Below are positions 1 through 9,478 of a stretch of 64,000 nt of DNA, one piece after another. Every line of letters begins with the position of its first letter. Positions within the stretch are counted from its first letter, which is position 1. The DNA comes from an uncultured Synechococcales cyanobacterium (GTDB lineage Bacteria; Cyanobacteriota; Cyanobacteriia; CAIUCS01). The stretch is taken from contig CAIUCS010000114.1 in NCBI GenBank assembly GCA_903897715.1, positions 1-64,000 of the forward strand, in the 5' to 3' direction. The notes below the pieces were generated by a model, which worked only from the letters and a program-made list of their open reading frames with translations, ran no database searches and had not been told where the DNA came from. The translations under genes and the position numbers were made by a program.

Positions 1-1953
1 GATACAATTAAGCTGGCTTTATTTCTCACCGCAGTGGATCCTCTATTGGGTGGGGTGGCGATCGCGGGTCGAAGAGGAACTGCTAAATCAGTTTTAGCCC
101 GTGCCATCCATACCCTGTTACCTCCCATTGAAGTGATTCCCCATACATTAAATTTAAGTCCAGAAGAATGGCAATTACAGCACTCTTCTACTCCTCCTGA
201 TGCTCACATTATCCCGGCTCCGTTTATTCAAATCCCTCTGGGGGTTACTGAAGACCGATTGGTAGGTTCTGTTGATGTGGAACGATCCGTTCAGGAGGGA
301 CGCACTGTATTCCAGCCAGGTTTATTAGCAGAAGCCCATCGAGGAGTGTTATATGTGGACGAGGTTAATCTACTGGATGACCAAGTGACTAACCTCCTGC
401 TCAGTGTTTTAACCGACGGATATAACCGCGTGGAACGGGAAGGGTTAAGCGTTGAGCATCCTTGTCTACCCTTATTAATTGCTACCTATAATCCTGAAGA
501 AGGGATATTACGAGAACACTTGTTGGATCGGATTGCAATTACCTTATCTGCCGATGGAGAATTGGAATTGGATGAACGGCTCCAGGCAGTGGAACAGGCA
601 CTGGCATTCTCTAATCATCCCCACCAGTTTCTGTTGCAATACACTGAAGAGATAGACAATCTGAAAACTCAGATTTTATTGGCTCGAGAATGGCTTAAGG
701 ATGTGCAAATTAGCCATGAACAGATTTTATATTTAGTGCAGGAAGCTTTGCGGGGTGGGGTTCAAGGTCATCGAGCTGAATTATTTGCCGTTCGTGTTGC
801 CAAAGCCCATGCGGCACTAGAAGGACGGTCCCAGGTTAATGCCGACGATTTGCGTCGGGCTGTGGAATTAGTCATTATTCCCCGTTCCACCACTATTCAC
901 ACCCCCCCTGAATCGGAATCCCAATCCCCTCCCCCACCGGAAGAACAAAAAACAATAGATGAAGAGTCTCCCTCAGACCCGCCAGAGGAGAATGAACAAC
1001 CAGAATCAGACTCTATGTCCATTCCAGAAGAGTTTGTCTTTGATCCAGAAGGGGTAATTCTAGATCCATCCATACTTTACTTTGCCCACACCGCTGCCCA
1101 TCGACAGGGTAAGTCAGGAACTCGTTCCCTGATTTTTTCCCAAGACCGTGGTCGGTATATCAAGCCTGTTTTACCCAAGGGAGTGGTTCGACGTATTGCC
1201 GTGGATGCCACCCTCCGAGCCGCCGCCCCGTACCAAAAAAATCGTCGTCAACGGGCGTTGCAAAAACAATGTACCCAAGACTCAGTGAGTGGGATGGCGC
1301 AACGGGTTTTTGTAGAAGCTACCGATGTCAGAGCCAAGCGACTTGCCCGCAAGGCAGGCTCCTTGGTGGTATTTGTGGTAGATGCATCCGGCTCCATGGC
1401 TCTCAATCGAATGCAATCAGCCAAGGGAGCTATCCTCCAACTCCTGACTGAGGCGTACCAGAATCGAGACCAAATCGCATTAATTCCATTTCGAGGTGAA
1501 CGGGCGGATATACTGTTACCCCCGACCCGTTCTATTACGTCTGCCTGTCGCCGATTGGAAAAACTTCCCTGTGGAGGTGGGTCACCCTTGGCTCATGGAC
1601 TGACTTTAGCGGTACGGGTAGGAATCAATGCTCGGCAATCTGGAGATATCGGACAGGTGATGATTGTTGCCATTACAGATGGACGAGGCAACATCCCCTT
1701 GGCTCGCTCCCTAGCTGAACCCATGGAAGAAGGAGAAAAACCAGATATTAAGGCTGAATTATTGGAAATCGCCGGTAAGGTTCGCCTTGCAGGGATCCAA
1801 CTACTAGTGATTGATTCTGAAAATAAATTTGTCTCCACTGGTTTCGCGAAGGAAATTGCCCACCATGCCGGCGGCAAGTACTATCACCTTCCTAAAGCGT
1901 CTGATCAGGCAATTGCAGCAATGACCCGTAATGCCCTTAAAGATGCTCGTTAA
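1..1953 (+). CDS. chlD: Magnesium chelatase subunit D, 5' end outside window
   Basis: ChlD works with ChlI and ChlH to insert Mg2+ into protoporphyrin IX, the first committed step of chlorophyll synthesis. The frame is open from base 1; the residues before the GTG at 34 ([11 protein letters not shown]) match the conserved AAA+ start of ChlD, so the true start lies upstream and about 20 residues are missing. Visible parts in order are a degenerate P-loop (GRRGTAKS), a Walker B region (LYVDEVNLL), an acidic proline-rich linker at roughly residues 295-335, and a C-terminal VWA domain with the MIDAS motif DASGSM near residue 460. About 650 residues are visible. The partner chlI is unlinked, at 26798-27922. 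The identification is secure; the GTG at 34 should not be taken as the start. Confidence 0.95.
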   Translation, partial: DTIKLALFLTAVDPLLGGVAIAGRRGTAKSVLARAIHTLLPPIEVIPHTLNLSPEEWQLQHSSTPPDAHIIPAPFIQIPLGVTEDRLVGSVDVERSVQEGRTVFQPGLLAEAHRGVLYVDEVNLLDDQVTNLLLSVLTDGYNRVEREGLSVEHPCLPLLIATYNPEEGILREHLLDRIAITLSADGELELDERLQAVEQALAFSNHPHQFLLQYTEEIDNLKTQILLAREWLKDVQISHEQILYLVQEALRGGVQGHRAELFAVRVAKAHAALEGRSQVNADDLRRAVELVIIPRSTTIHTPPESESQSPPPPEEQKTIDEESPSDPPEENEQPESDSMSIPEEFVFDPEGVILDPSILYFAHTAAHRQGKSGTRSLIFSQDRGRYIKPVLPKGVVRRIAVDATLRAAAPYQKNRRQRALQKQCTQDSVSGMAQRVFVEATDVRAKRLARKAGSLVVFVVDASGSMALNRMQSAKGAILQLLTEAYQNRDQIALIPFRGERADILLPPTRSITSACRRLEKLPCGGGSPLAHGLTLAVRVGINARQSGDIGQVMIVAITDGRGNIPLARSLAEPMEEGEKPDIKAELLEIAGKVRLAGIQLLVIDSENKFVSTGFAKEIAHHAGGKYYHLPKASDQAIAAMTRNALKDAR

Positions 1954-2112
1954 TGGGAAGTCCTTACCCAAATCATTTCCTCCTTGGTCGCCACCCGTTA
2001 AACGGATAGAGGGGTTAGGTTCTTTACCATCACCATGACGCCCATTCTGCCATATTGACCCTTCTTTCATGTAAGCATTTGCCATGTAGGGTTTACCCAG
2101 GTAGCTTAGTTA

Positions 2113-2537
2113 CCGTGAGTTCGGGGTACGGAAAAGGACAAAAAAAGGGAGAAACCGGTCAGCTGAAAATAAGAAAAAAATCAGCGAAGCAACTCCCATG
2201 ACTAATCGTTTAGAAGCCCTGTTCTGCCATGGCGGTGATTTTTGCCAACTATTTGAACCAAAATGGCATCAGCTATGACTGGGCAATGGTTTACAACAAA
2301 GACAGAGGACAAGGTGCCTGAGTATGAGTGAAATTATGACCATCCTCGACCATCCTCGTCGGCTTCCGCCAAAACCACAATTGAGACGATCACAGATTGA
2401 GCATTCTCGTCATCGCAGTCCCATCAATGCACTGATTAATATCATTTGTTGGCTTATTGCTTATTGTCACCAACCAAAGAAGCCTTCTTTGACTATGGAG
2501 TGGGCTTTGCCTTCTGTTTCTTAACCCGAACTCACGT
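2113..2537 (+). mobile_element. Internally deleted IS982-family element
   Basis: Both ends carry the same 12 bases in inverted orientation: CGTGAGTTCGGG at 2114-2125 and its reverse complement at 2525-2536. Between them, an ATG at 2198 opens a frame with the N-terminal features of IS982-type transposases (LFCHGGDFCQLFEPKWH), which stops at 2278. A second frame from 2324 begins SEIMTIL, also an N-terminal motif, then jumps to the family C-terminal signature ([12 protein letters not shown]..., [13 protein letters not shown]). The whole catalytic middle is missing. At about 425 bp it is less than half of a normal IS982 of roughly 1 kb. It cannot encode an active transposase but could be mobilised in trans if a full copy exists. 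Family assignment rests on remembered motifs. Confidence 0.75.
2198..2524 (+). pseudogene. IS982-type transposase remnant (frameshift plus deletion)
   Basis: This is the coding remnant inside the 2113-2537 element. The first segment (2198-2278) ends in TGA. The next frame (2324-2524, 66 codons) fuses a few N-terminal residues to the last part of the transposase, so the DDE catalytic region is gone. No function is expected. Confidence 0.7.
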
Positions 2538-2636
2538 TGTAGCGGTTCGTTGAGGTGAGGTAAGACTAGGAGGGTCACAAATCGTTTCAAAACAAGGCTA
2601 ACATCATCTACAGGGGCTCTCATCATCGTGAATTCG

Positions 2637-2738
2637 CTATATTTCTACATCTACTATGATTTCTGTTTCATCTGGAATATTGTTGAGTTACTCTAATATT
2701 TCTATATTATGTCCTCGTTTTATGATTGCAACTTTCAT
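2637..2738 (-). pseudogene. Antitoxin-like short frame with an internal stop
   Basis: Reading the minus strand from ATG at 2738 gives MKVAIIKRGHNIEILE, a stop codon, then LNNIPDETEIIVDVEI and a final stop. The pattern of a short basic strand followed by 'P-D/E-x-T-E-I-x-V-x-V' resembles small antitoxins of the DUF104 or AbrB-like kind. One in-frame TAA at codon 17 breaks it, and no toxin partner is visible. Similarity is by eye only, so this is a tentative relic. Confidence 0.3.
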
Positions 2739-2800
2739 TTTCAATTTCCTCTGATTAATAATGATTAGTTGACTGTTTAATTTATTGAGCTTACCTACAA

Positions 2801-4048
2801 TTAAGGGGTGGGTCTGGCACCCCCCCACTCCGATAAATTTAAATTACCGTAGGTATTGATATCGAAGGTAAATTGAATATCTATCCGTTCTTTATCATAT
2901 CCCTGGGGTAGCGGTTCAAAGGGTGAAGCCCGTTGAATGGCATCCAGAGCAGCGTGATCGGTCATTGGAAACCGAGAGGGGCTAATAACGCGAAGACCGG
3001 ATACCTGCCCATCCTTTTCAACTGTAAATTGCAACACAGTCCGAGAGGAACTATTGGTAAATCCAGGAATCCACTGCCGTTCTACCCTTCGTTTCAGTTG
3101 GTCAAGATAAGGGGCGAGATCAACCTCTTTTTGGGTATCGATACCCTGTTGCTTTTGATTTGTTTGACGATTGGAGTTGAAAATTTGACCACGACGATTA
3201 GCAGACAAGTTGTTGTTATTGAATGCCAATGTTCCGCCTAGTAAGTGGGATTCACCAATGGGGGAGTTGGAAGGACTCGGTTCACCATTTGGGGGCTTCA
3301 CTTTAAGGTTGTTGGCTAGTGGTTTGTCTAGGTTTCTAGGGGATTCCGGATTCGTAAAACTCGTGGGTGGAGTGACGGGAATACTGGTTTGAGGACGGGT
3401 GGGAATTAAGGCTGATTTAGGCAGGGCTGGGGTGGATTCCCTCTCTTTCAGTTCATTGAATGGCAATTGGGAAATGGGGATGGATTCCCCAGGGGTGGTA
3501 ACAGTGGGGATGGGTTCATTGTTCCGTGGTAAGGGAGATTGACTCGGAATGGGTGGGGGGGTAAGGGTGGTTGGATCAATGGGATTGGGTATCAAACGCC
3601 CTGCCATGGTTGTAGAGGGAAAGAGATTGACGAGGGATTCAAGGGAAGGCGAACCCTGGGGTGAAGCGGAAGAAGGATGGAGGGTAGTTTCTGGCTGAGG
3701 GGATAGGGTGTCAGGGTTAGCTTCGGTTTTAGAAGGAGATGGGAGTGGAGAATTGTCAGCAAGGGAGCGATTCCCTTCCAACGACGGCATGAAATCCGGA
3801 TTAAATTCTCCACCAGCACTAGAATTTTCCGTGGATAAGGTGGACTGCTGGGGTGGAGGGTCAGAGGGTTTGGTTGCGGAGGGTAATTCAATATACTCTA
3901 GGGGGGTTACATCCAACTGGGCTGGAGTTAACCTAAGCCCAATAGTAGCGATCGCTCCTAATCCCACATGAGCTAAGGCAGAACTTACCAGAAACCACAG
4001 GAGCGGATAGGGGCGATAAGGGGTTGACCTGAATAAAGAGTCTGTCAT
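2801..4048 (-). CDS. TonB-like C-terminal domain protein
   Basis: A 415-residue protein with the TonB plan: a short cytoplasmic N-terminus, one membrane segment at about residues 14-38, a long Pro/Ser-rich periplasmic spacer to about residue 320, and a C-terminal TonB-type domain from about 325 (DQLKRRVERQWIPGF, then VEKDGQVSGLRVISPS). Such proteins couple inner-membrane proton-motive force to outer-membrane receptors through ExbB/ExbD. Neither exbB, exbD nor a receptor lies nearby, so its energising partner is unknown. A cyanobacterial envelope role other than receptor energising is possible. The region upstream, between it and hpf, holds hairpins. Confidence 0.75.
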   Translation of the reverse strand: MTDSLFRSTPYRPYPLLWFLVSSALAHVGLGAIATIGLRLTPAQLDVTPLEYIELPSATKPSDPPPQQSTLSTENSSAGGEFNPDFMPSLEGNRSLADNSPLPSPSKTEANPDTLSPQPETTLHPSSASPQGSPSLESLVNLFPSTTMAGRLIPNPIDPTTLTPPPIPSQSPLPRNNEPIPTVTTPGESIPISQLPFNELKERESTPALPKSALIPTRPQTSIPVTPPTSFTNPESPRNLDKPLANNLKVKPPNGEPSPSNSPIGESHLLGGTLAFNNNNLSANRRGQIFNSNRQTNQKQQGIDTQKEVDLAPYLDQLKRRVERQWIPGFTNSSSRTVLQFTVEKDGQVSGLRVISPSRFPMTDHAALDAIQRASPFEPLPQGYDKERIDIQFTFDINTYGNLNLSEWGGARPTP

Positions 4049-4096
4049 AAGTAACTTAGTAAATTGAATATACCCTAAATTTACCGTACTAGAATT

Positions 4097-4125
4097 GAAA
4101 GCCCCGTCCTTTTGGTCAGCTTTTT
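4097..4125 (+). repeat. Dispersed hairpin of the GCCCCGTCC/GGTCAGC type
   Basis: The stretch GAAAGCCCCGTCCTTTTGG followed by a TCAGCTTTTT tail resembles the better-conserved copies at 44371-44400 and 55331-55360. The second arm is degraded (GGTCAGC instead of GGACGGC). It may be an old end of an IS200/IS605-type element. Confidence 0.4.
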
Positions 4126-4159
4126 ACAACAATGAGGGAGAATACTGCCACCCATGACC

Positions 4160-4191
4160 ATACTCACCGAGCTTAACGCTACGGTGAGTAT
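4160..4191. repeat. Perfect 10-bp inverted repeat
   Basis: ATACTCACCG at 4160-4169 and CGGTGAGTAT at 4182-4191 form a perfect 10-bp stem with a 12-base loop. It lies between hpf and the TonB-like gene, both on the minus strand. There is no T-run beside it, so a terminator role is unproven. Confidence 0.5.
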
Positions 4192-4214
4192 ACCGAAACA
4201 GTACGAAGAAATCA

Positions 4215-4232
4215 AACAACCCTAGGGTTGTT
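4215..4232 (-). terminator. Palindromic terminator candidate after hpf
   Basis: AACAACCCTAGGGTTGTT is a perfect 18-bp palindrome 18 bases downstream of the hpf stop. On the minus strand it is followed by a T-rich tract (TTTGATTTCTT). This fits an intrinsic terminator, although the stem has no proper loop. Confidence 0.5.
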
Positions 4233-4250
4233 GTTTAGAGATTCTGCCAA

Positions 4251-4889
4251 TCACTTGGTTAAGGATTTGACTCCACCCAACCCATCATGGGTACTTTTTC
4301 CATTTTTACCATGGTCTGATTCATTGGGGGAACGGGGTTGAATTACTCCATAACCACCATGATTTCGTTCGTAGATCACATTGATCTCTCCGGTTTCCGC
4401 ATTTTTGAACATATAGAAGTCGTGATCAACCATTTCCAGTTGTTCCAATGCAGTCTGGATGGTCATTGGCGGCATGGCAAAGTATTTTGTTCGCACAACT
4501 TCGGCGGGCAATTCAACTGCGCGATCACTCGTCAGATTAGGGGTAATAGGTTGGTGATCAAGGGATTCATCAGCTTTAACATGATTCTTATCTCTCCGTT
4601 TCTCCTTAAATTTACGCAGTTGACGGGCAATCTTGTCTGCCACCAAATCAATACTGGCATACAGGTTCTCACTACTCTCTTCAGCCCGAATCACAGTGCC
4701 GTTGGCATAGATAGTGACTTCGGCTATCTGATTGGGATTAATTCTAGGGTTGCGTGCCACAGATAAGTGAACATCAACTTCTGTAGTTAGAGCCTGAAAA
4801 TGAGTAACTGCTCGATCAATCTTATGATTGACGTACTCCCTAATAGCTTCAGTAATTTCAATGTTTTTACCTTGGATAACAAGCTTCAT
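4251..4889 (-). CDS. hpf: Long-form ribosome hibernation promoting factor (LrtA/HPF)
   Basis: Binds the 30S decoding region and pairs ribosomes into inactive 100S dimers under stress or darkness. In cyanobacteria this is the light-repressed transcript protein LrtA. The 212-residue length matches the long form. The N-terminal S30AE domain covers about residues 1-105 (starts [20 protein letters not shown]); the C-terminal dimerisation domain lies at about 130-190 ([26 protein letters not shown] is typical, split here by description only). A GGGAG ribosome site precedes the ATG. It is transcribed alone, with a palindromic terminator candidate just after the stop. Dark induction is known for the family, not seen here. 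Confidence 0.93.
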   Translation of the reverse strand: MKLVIQGKNIEITEAIREYVNHKIDRAVTHFQALTTEVDVHLSVARNPRINPNQIAEVTIYANGTVIRAEESSENLYASIDLVADKIARQLRKFKEKRRDKNHVKADESLDHQPITPNLTSDRAVELPAEVVRTKYFAMPPMTIQTALEQLEMVDHDFYMFKNAETGEINVIYERNHGGYGVIQPRSPNESDHGKNGKSTHDGLGGVKSLTK

Positions 4890-4957
4890 AAAGCTGGCTC
4901 CCTTTTCTGTTATGTGTATCTTTACCCTACCAGATTGCCATACCCTAAACAGTATTT

Positions 4958-5830
4958 CTATAAATTCTGTTGCATCCCTTGATGTTTGTTGATTTTACTA
5001 GAGTGGGACAGTAAATCAACTAAATGACTTCCATAACCCAATGGTTTAACCTGACTTAAAGCCTGACTTAATTCACTATGAATCAACCCATTTGTCGCTA
5101 AAATACGTCCTGATTGAATATCAACTCCGCTACCGTCATAGGCAGACACCACCCCCCCAGCTTCCTGAACCAAGACGATGCCTGCTACAATATCCCAGGG
5201 GCACAATCCCCGCTCCCAATACCCATCTAGCCGACCACTGGCGATGTGGGCTAAGTCGATGGCAGCAGACCCTCCCCTGCGAACACCTTGGGTAAGATGG
5301 GTTAGATAGCAAAACTCGGCATAATTATTATCAGGGGTCTCCCGTCGGTCATAGGCAAACCCCGTGACGAGCAAACTGTGTTGGAGTTGAGAGGTTGGGG
5401 ATACATGGATTGGCTGTTGATTACACATTGCCCCCCCTCCGGATACTGCTTGATACAGACGGTGTTGGCTTGGGTCTAAAATAACCCCAACCCGGGGTAT
5501 TCCATGAATCATTAAGCCAATGGATACTGAAAAGACAGGATATTGATGGGCAAAGTTGGTTGTGCCATCAAGGGGGTCGATCACCCATAGATAGGGATTA
5601 TGGCGATCGCCAAACTGACCCGATTCCTCGGTCATAATGGCATGATCCGGCAGGGATGTGCGTAAAATTTGCAGGATTTTAGCTTCAGATGCTTTATCAG
5701 CCTGAGTGACGAGATCACCTGGTCGTCCTTTCTCTTGGGCTTCACATCTACCCAAATAACTCATTAATACTTCCCCCGCAGCGATGGCGGCTTCAGTTGC
5801 CACATTTAGGAATGGTTGCAGGTTATTCAT
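4958..5830 (-). CDS. Inositol monophosphatase family protein
   Basis: A Mg2+/Li+-sensitive phosphatase of the IMPase superfamily, 290 residues. Metal-binding motifs are clear: TEESG at about 67-71, [11 protein letters not shown] at about 85-95, and WDIVAG near the C-terminus. Likely substrates are inositol-1-phosphate or, in cyanobacteria, sugar phosphates and other small phosphomonoesters; motifs alone cannot choose. It sits upstream of hpf with about 70 bp between. A soluble cytosolic enzyme is expected. Confidence 0.88.
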   Translation of the reverse strand: MNNLQPFLNVATEAAIAAGEVLMSYLGRCEAQEKGRPGDLVTQADKASEAKILQILRTSLPDHAIMTEESGQFGDRHNPYLWVIDPLDGTTNFAHQYPVFSVSIGLMIHGIPRVGVILDPSQHRLYQAVSGGGAMCNQQPIHVSPTSQLQHSLLVTGFAYDRRETPDNNYAEFCYLTHLTQGVRRGGSAAIDLAHIASGRLDGYWERGLCPWDIVAGIVLVQEAGGVVSAYDGSGVDIQSGRILATNGLIHSELSQALSQVKPLGYGSHLVDLLSHSSKINKHQGMQQNL

Positions 5831-5941
5831 AGGGTTAAGGATTTACAAGTTAGCAATAAGCCGATGGTAGGGTAACTAAGGGGTTAGGGATGTTGATGGT
5901 TATCCCAACCCCATGGGAAGCAAACTTAAGTAATACCCCTA

Positions 5942-7372
5942 TCAAGGAAGGGGCGACCCCAAAGACAAGAGCTCCTTGGATTCGGGTATCGGTTCTTCCG
6001 GCAGCCCTAACACCCGTCGATAGATGCGATCATATTCCCGGGCTGATTTATCCCAACTAAAGTCCATCGCCATCCCCCGTTTTTGTAGTTCTGTCCATTC
6101 CCGTTTATACCGGAAACCCTCCCATGCCCTAACCAGGCAAGTATAGAGATCCAACGGTTCATATCGGTCAAATGTATAACCATTTCCAGCCTGTGCCATT
6201 GGTTCATGGTGGAATACGGTATCCACCAATCCCCCTGTACGTCGTACAATGGGTACAGATCCATACCTGAGTGCCATTAACTGACTGATTCCACAGGGCT
6301 CAAAGCGGGATGGCATTAAAAATCCATCGGTACCAGCATAAATCCGACGGGATAGACCATCATTATAAAGGAGATAAACGGCCATCCTTCCTGAAAAACG
6401 AGATGATAATTGCCAAAGTTGGGTTTCGTAGTAGCGATCGCCGGTACCCAATAGAACTAACTGGCAATCAGTATAGGACATAAACCGATCCAATACCTGA
6501 AGTAACAGATCCAACCCCTTTTGTTCCACCAATCGGGTCACCATCCCAATAAGGAATACCTGGGAGTTCACCTCCAGTCCAACTTCCTCCTGTAAAGCCA
6601 CCTTATTGGCAACCCGCAAAGAAAGGGTATCAGGGGTAAACGTTTGGGGAAGAAAGCTATCGATAGCCGGATTATATAACTCTAGATCAATTCCATTTAG
6701 AATACCACTTAACCGTCCACTGATAAAAGACATCAAGCCCTCCAGATGCTCTCCATAGGAGGGGGTCTGAATTTGTTCAGCATAGGTGGGGGATACGGTG
6801 GTAACCCAGTTGGCAAACTGAACGGCTGCCGCCATTGTATTATGTCCTTCCATATACCACGGACACCAGGTTATTTGCTCCAATCGCCCCTTGCTAGGTC
6901 CTTGATAAGCTAAATTATGGATGGTAAAAATGGTGGCAATATCAGGGGATTGATGCATCCACACCGGAATCATACCAGTATGCCAGTCATGGCAATGGAT
7001 AATGTGGGGTTTCCAATAATTCCAGGCAAATTCTGCTGCCCCATTGGCAAAAAAGGTAAAGCGCCAGTCCTCGTCATCCCCTCCATAAACCCGACGACCA
7101 TTGAAAATTGAATGTCCAAATAAATAAAGAGGGACATCAGTTTTAGGAAATACTGTTTCATAGACTTTAAAGTCTTGGAACATGGCATTTCCCATCCAAA
7201 CCGGCTCTTTGGAAACCGGAACTTTATCATCAATAAATCCGTAATAGGGTAAAAATATCCGTACATCGTGTCCCAATGTCCGCAACACCCTGGGCAGCAC
7301 CCCTACCACATCTCCCATTCCGCCCGCCTTTGCCAGGGGAGCCGCCTCAGTCGCTACAAATAAGATCCGCAT
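5942..7372 (-). CDS. glgA: Glycogen synthase, GlgA1 type
   Basis: Transfers glucose from ADP-glucose to glycogen (GT5 family), the main carbon-storage reaction in the light. The N-terminal KAGGMGD motif (Lys15) that binds ADP-glucose is intact, and the C-terminal part has the GT-B motif region ([17 protein letters not shown]) with the catalytic-type Glu. The length of 476 residues is normal. The start [15 protein letters not shown] resembles the GlgA1 branch of cyanobacteria rather than GlgA2. It follows uppS on the same strand with an 80-bp gap, so it may have its own promoter. Confidence 0.94.
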   Translation of the reverse strand: MRILFVATEAAPLAKAGGMGDVVGVLPRVLRTLGHDVRIFLPYYGFIDDKVPVSKEPVWMGNAMFQDFKVYETVFPKTDVPLYLFGHSIFNGRRVYGGDDEDWRFTFFANGAAEFAWNYWKPHIIHCHDWHTGMIPVWMHQSPDIATIFTIHNLAYQGPSKGRLEQITWCPWYMEGHNTMAAAVQFANWVTTVSPTYAEQIQTPSYGEHLEGLMSFISGRLSGILNGIDLELYNPAIDSFLPQTFTPDTLSLRVANKVALQEEVGLEVNSQVFLIGMVTRLVEQKGLDLLLQVLDRFMSYTDCQLVLLGTGDRYYETQLWQLSSRFSGRMAVYLLYNDGLSRRIYAGTDGFLMPSRFEPCGISQLMALRYGSVPIVRRTGGLVDTVFHHEPMAQAGNGYTFDRYEPLDLYTCLVRAWEGFRYKREWTELQKRGMAMDFSWDKSAREYDRIYRRVLGLPEEPIPESKELLSLGSPLP

Positions 7373-7452
7373 TGTAATTTATTGATGCATGTTAGCTTCT
7401 TGAGTTTACTAGAATCATGATATGGAAACTAGGAAAAGATAGTAATTTTAAC

Positions 7453-8223
7453 TTAACGTTTTGTTGAAGGGGATTCAAGTTTGCCAAAACGCCGATCCCG
7501 TTGTTGATAATTGACTAGGGCACGATGAAATTCATCCCGATGGAAGTCAGGCCAAAGAGTATCTGTAATGTAAATTTCTGAATAAGCAACTTGCCAAAGT
7601 AAAAAATTACTGACCCTCATTTCTCCACTACTGCGAATGAGCAAGTCTAACTCGGGGGTACCAGCGGTATATAGATGTTGTTCAAAGAGGGATTCGTCAA
7701 TTTCATCTGGTTGTAAGTTCCCCTTTTGAACTTGCAGTGCGATCGCTCGACAGGCTTGCAGAATCTCCTGTCGTCCCCCATAATTGGTAGCCACTGTAAA
7801 TTTGATTCCCTGATTAGACTGGGTCTTTCCCATAGCCCGATCAATTTCTAACCGAAGGGATTCGGGCAGTGCAGCAAGATTACCCATAAATTGAATCTGG
7901 ACATTTTCTTCTATCATTTCCTCTAATTCCTGGCGAAGTATCCTTTCAAATAAGGTCATCAAAAAGTCAACTTCCTCCAACGGACGCCCCCAATTTTCAG
8001 TGGAAAATGCATAAGCCGTTAAGGCTTCAATCCCCCAGTCCCGACAGCAACGAAGCAGGGTCTTAAGAGCATCGACTCCCTTACGGTGCCCCATAATTCG
8101 GGGTAAACCTCGTTGTTTTGCCCAACGACCATTTCCATCCATAATGACAGCCACGTGTTTGGGCATCCGGTCTATTCGAAGGTCAGCGGGAAAATCTTTG
8201 AGTAAGATGGATTTTGCGGTCAT
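7453..8223 (-). CDS. uppS: Isoprenyl transferase (undecaprenyl diphosphate synthase)
   Basis: A cis-prenyltransferase of 256 residues that makes the C55 lipid carrier for peptidoglycan and other wall polymers. The signature [13 protein letters not shown] with catalytic Asp29 is present, as are GHRKG and YAFSTENW. The C-terminal substrate-binding segment reads [18 protein letters not shown]. Its ATG overlaps the stop of cdaA as ATGA (8220-8223), so the two are translationally coupled. The same cdaA-uppS pairing is known in many cyanobacteria. Confidence 0.95.
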   Translation of the reverse strand: MTAKSILLKDFPADLRIDRMPKHVAVIMDGNGRWAKQRGLPRIMGHRKGVDALKTLLRCCRDWGIEALTAYAFSTENWGRPLEEVDFLMTLFERILRQELEEMIEENVQIQFMGNLAALPESLRLEIDRAMGKTQSNQGIKFTVATNYGGRQEILQACRAIALQVQKGNLQPDEIDESLFEQHLYTAGTPELDLLIRSSGEMRVSNFLLWQVAYSEIYITDTLWPDFHRDEFHRALVNYQQRDRRFGKLESPSTKR

Positions 8224-9137
8224 TTTTTTTCTCGAGTTTTCTCACGTACATCTAAAACGAAAAGACGGGTTAATTGGGAAACCCAGAAAGAACCCTGAAA
8301 CCAAAATGTACGTCCCAAGTGCCGTAAATCTGGGGTAATGGGCTCCCGTTCCACAAATTTAGAGAACCTTGCCTCTAGTAATTCCTTGAGTTTACTACTT
8401 GTTAGCGGTCGATTGAGAGTTCCCCTCTCAGCTAGGGAAATGGATCCAGTTTCTTCTGATACCACCACACAGACACACTTTTCCACCCGTTCAGTAATTC
8501 CCATGGCAGCTCGATGACGAGTACCCAGTTGCCGAGATGCAGTTCGTTCAGAAATTGGAAGGATGACTCCTGCTGCCATAATTCGGGAAGTACGAATTAA
8601 CAACGCACCATCATGGAGCAATGTGTTGGTTTGAAAAATTGTTTGGATGAGTTCTTTAGAAACTTCTGCATTCAAACGAACCCCCGGAACCGAAAAATAT
8701 CGCTCATCAATGGGATCAGCTGTTTCAATAATGAGTAAAGCCCCAGTCCGGTTCTGGGAGAGTTCCTTCACTGCTTCCACGATTTCATCAATTACCGTAT
8801 CAGAGGTGGAAGAAGTTCGGTTGGTAGGTTGAATCAGTTGTTTCAATTCTCCCCGACCAAGTTGTTCCAAGAATCGTTGAAATTCGGACTGAAGGATCAA
8901 CGCCATTGCTACAGCCGATCCAATAACCAAGTTGTTCAACACGAAACTAAATAAGGTTAGATTCAACCGTGAACTAATCACGGATGTTAGCATGAGTAAA
9001 ACAAAACCTCGAACCATCCAAAGGGTACGTCTTTCCCCAATAATCACCAGTACCGAATAGGTTAATATCAATACCAAACCGATGTCTAAGGTGCGGATTA
9101 GGAGGGATTGCCAGTCTGAATTTGTCAGCCAAGTCAT
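8220..9137 (-). CDS. cdaA: Diadenylate cyclase, CdaA type
   Basis: Makes cyclic di-AMP from two ATP. The protein has 305 residues: three hydrophobic segments in the first 85 residues anchor it to the membrane, a short coiled helix follows, and the DisA_N (DAC) domain covers about 105-270. Catalytic motifs are intact: DGA at 176-178 (LLHDGALLI) and RHRAA from residue 207. In cyanobacteria c-di-AMP regulates osmotic balance, carbon/glycogen metabolism and night survival. The stop overlaps the uppS start, placing the second-messenger enzyme in a cell-wall operon. No regulator such as cdaR is seen. Confidence 0.93.
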   Translation of the reverse strand: MTWLTNSDWQSLLIRTLDIGLVLILTYSVLVIIGERRTLWMVRGFVLLMLTSVISSRLNLTLFSFVLNNLVIGSAVAMALILQSEFQRFLEQLGRGELKQLIQPTNRTSSTSDTVIDEIVEAVKELSQNRTGALLIIETADPIDERYFSVPGVRLNAEVSKELIQTIFQTNTLLHDGALLIRTSRIMAAGVILPISERTASRQLGTRHRAAMGITERVEKCVCVVVSEETGSISLAERGTLNRPLTSSKLKELLEARFSKFVEREPITPDLRHLGRTFWFQGSFWVSQLTRLFVLDVREKTREKK

Positions 9138-9478
9138 CCGAGTAAATACTGTGGAAACTAAGTTTCCCCCATTAAGTTATTAAAAGTATTTAGTAATAAG
9201 TGAATATAAACTAGGAACATAATACTCTTATTCTGGAGGCATATTTTCATTTCTAATTAAAATTCAGCTTAAATCCTCTTTTCTCCCTTGTTTTTTTAAT
9301 GATTCGTAAGAGGGCTCCACTAATCAATAGCCCCATGTCTAATAGTCCAAGCCTCAGTCTGCCGATCAATTGGGACAAAGAATTGAACGGAGACAAGTAA
9401 GTTTGTGGGTTTGGGAGGATAGCCCCACCTGCAAGTCGTTATTGATTAACCCCACCTTACCCTACTTGGATCAAACCA
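9138..9478. other. Intergenic gap, no gene recognised
   Basis: 341 bp between the cdaA start and the cobJ stop. I see no convincing reading frame, tRNA or strong hairpin. It must hold the promoter of the cdaA-uppS operon. A C/G-rich patch with repeated CCCCACCT near 9420-9450 is unexplained. Confidence 0.4.

Noticed and set aside
4338-4766. 142-codon plus-strand frame
   Set aside because: Antisense shadow of hpf, which is clearly the real gene.
9138-9478. Considered for 6S or another small RNA
   Set aside because: No convincing long stem or known motif could be traced by eye.
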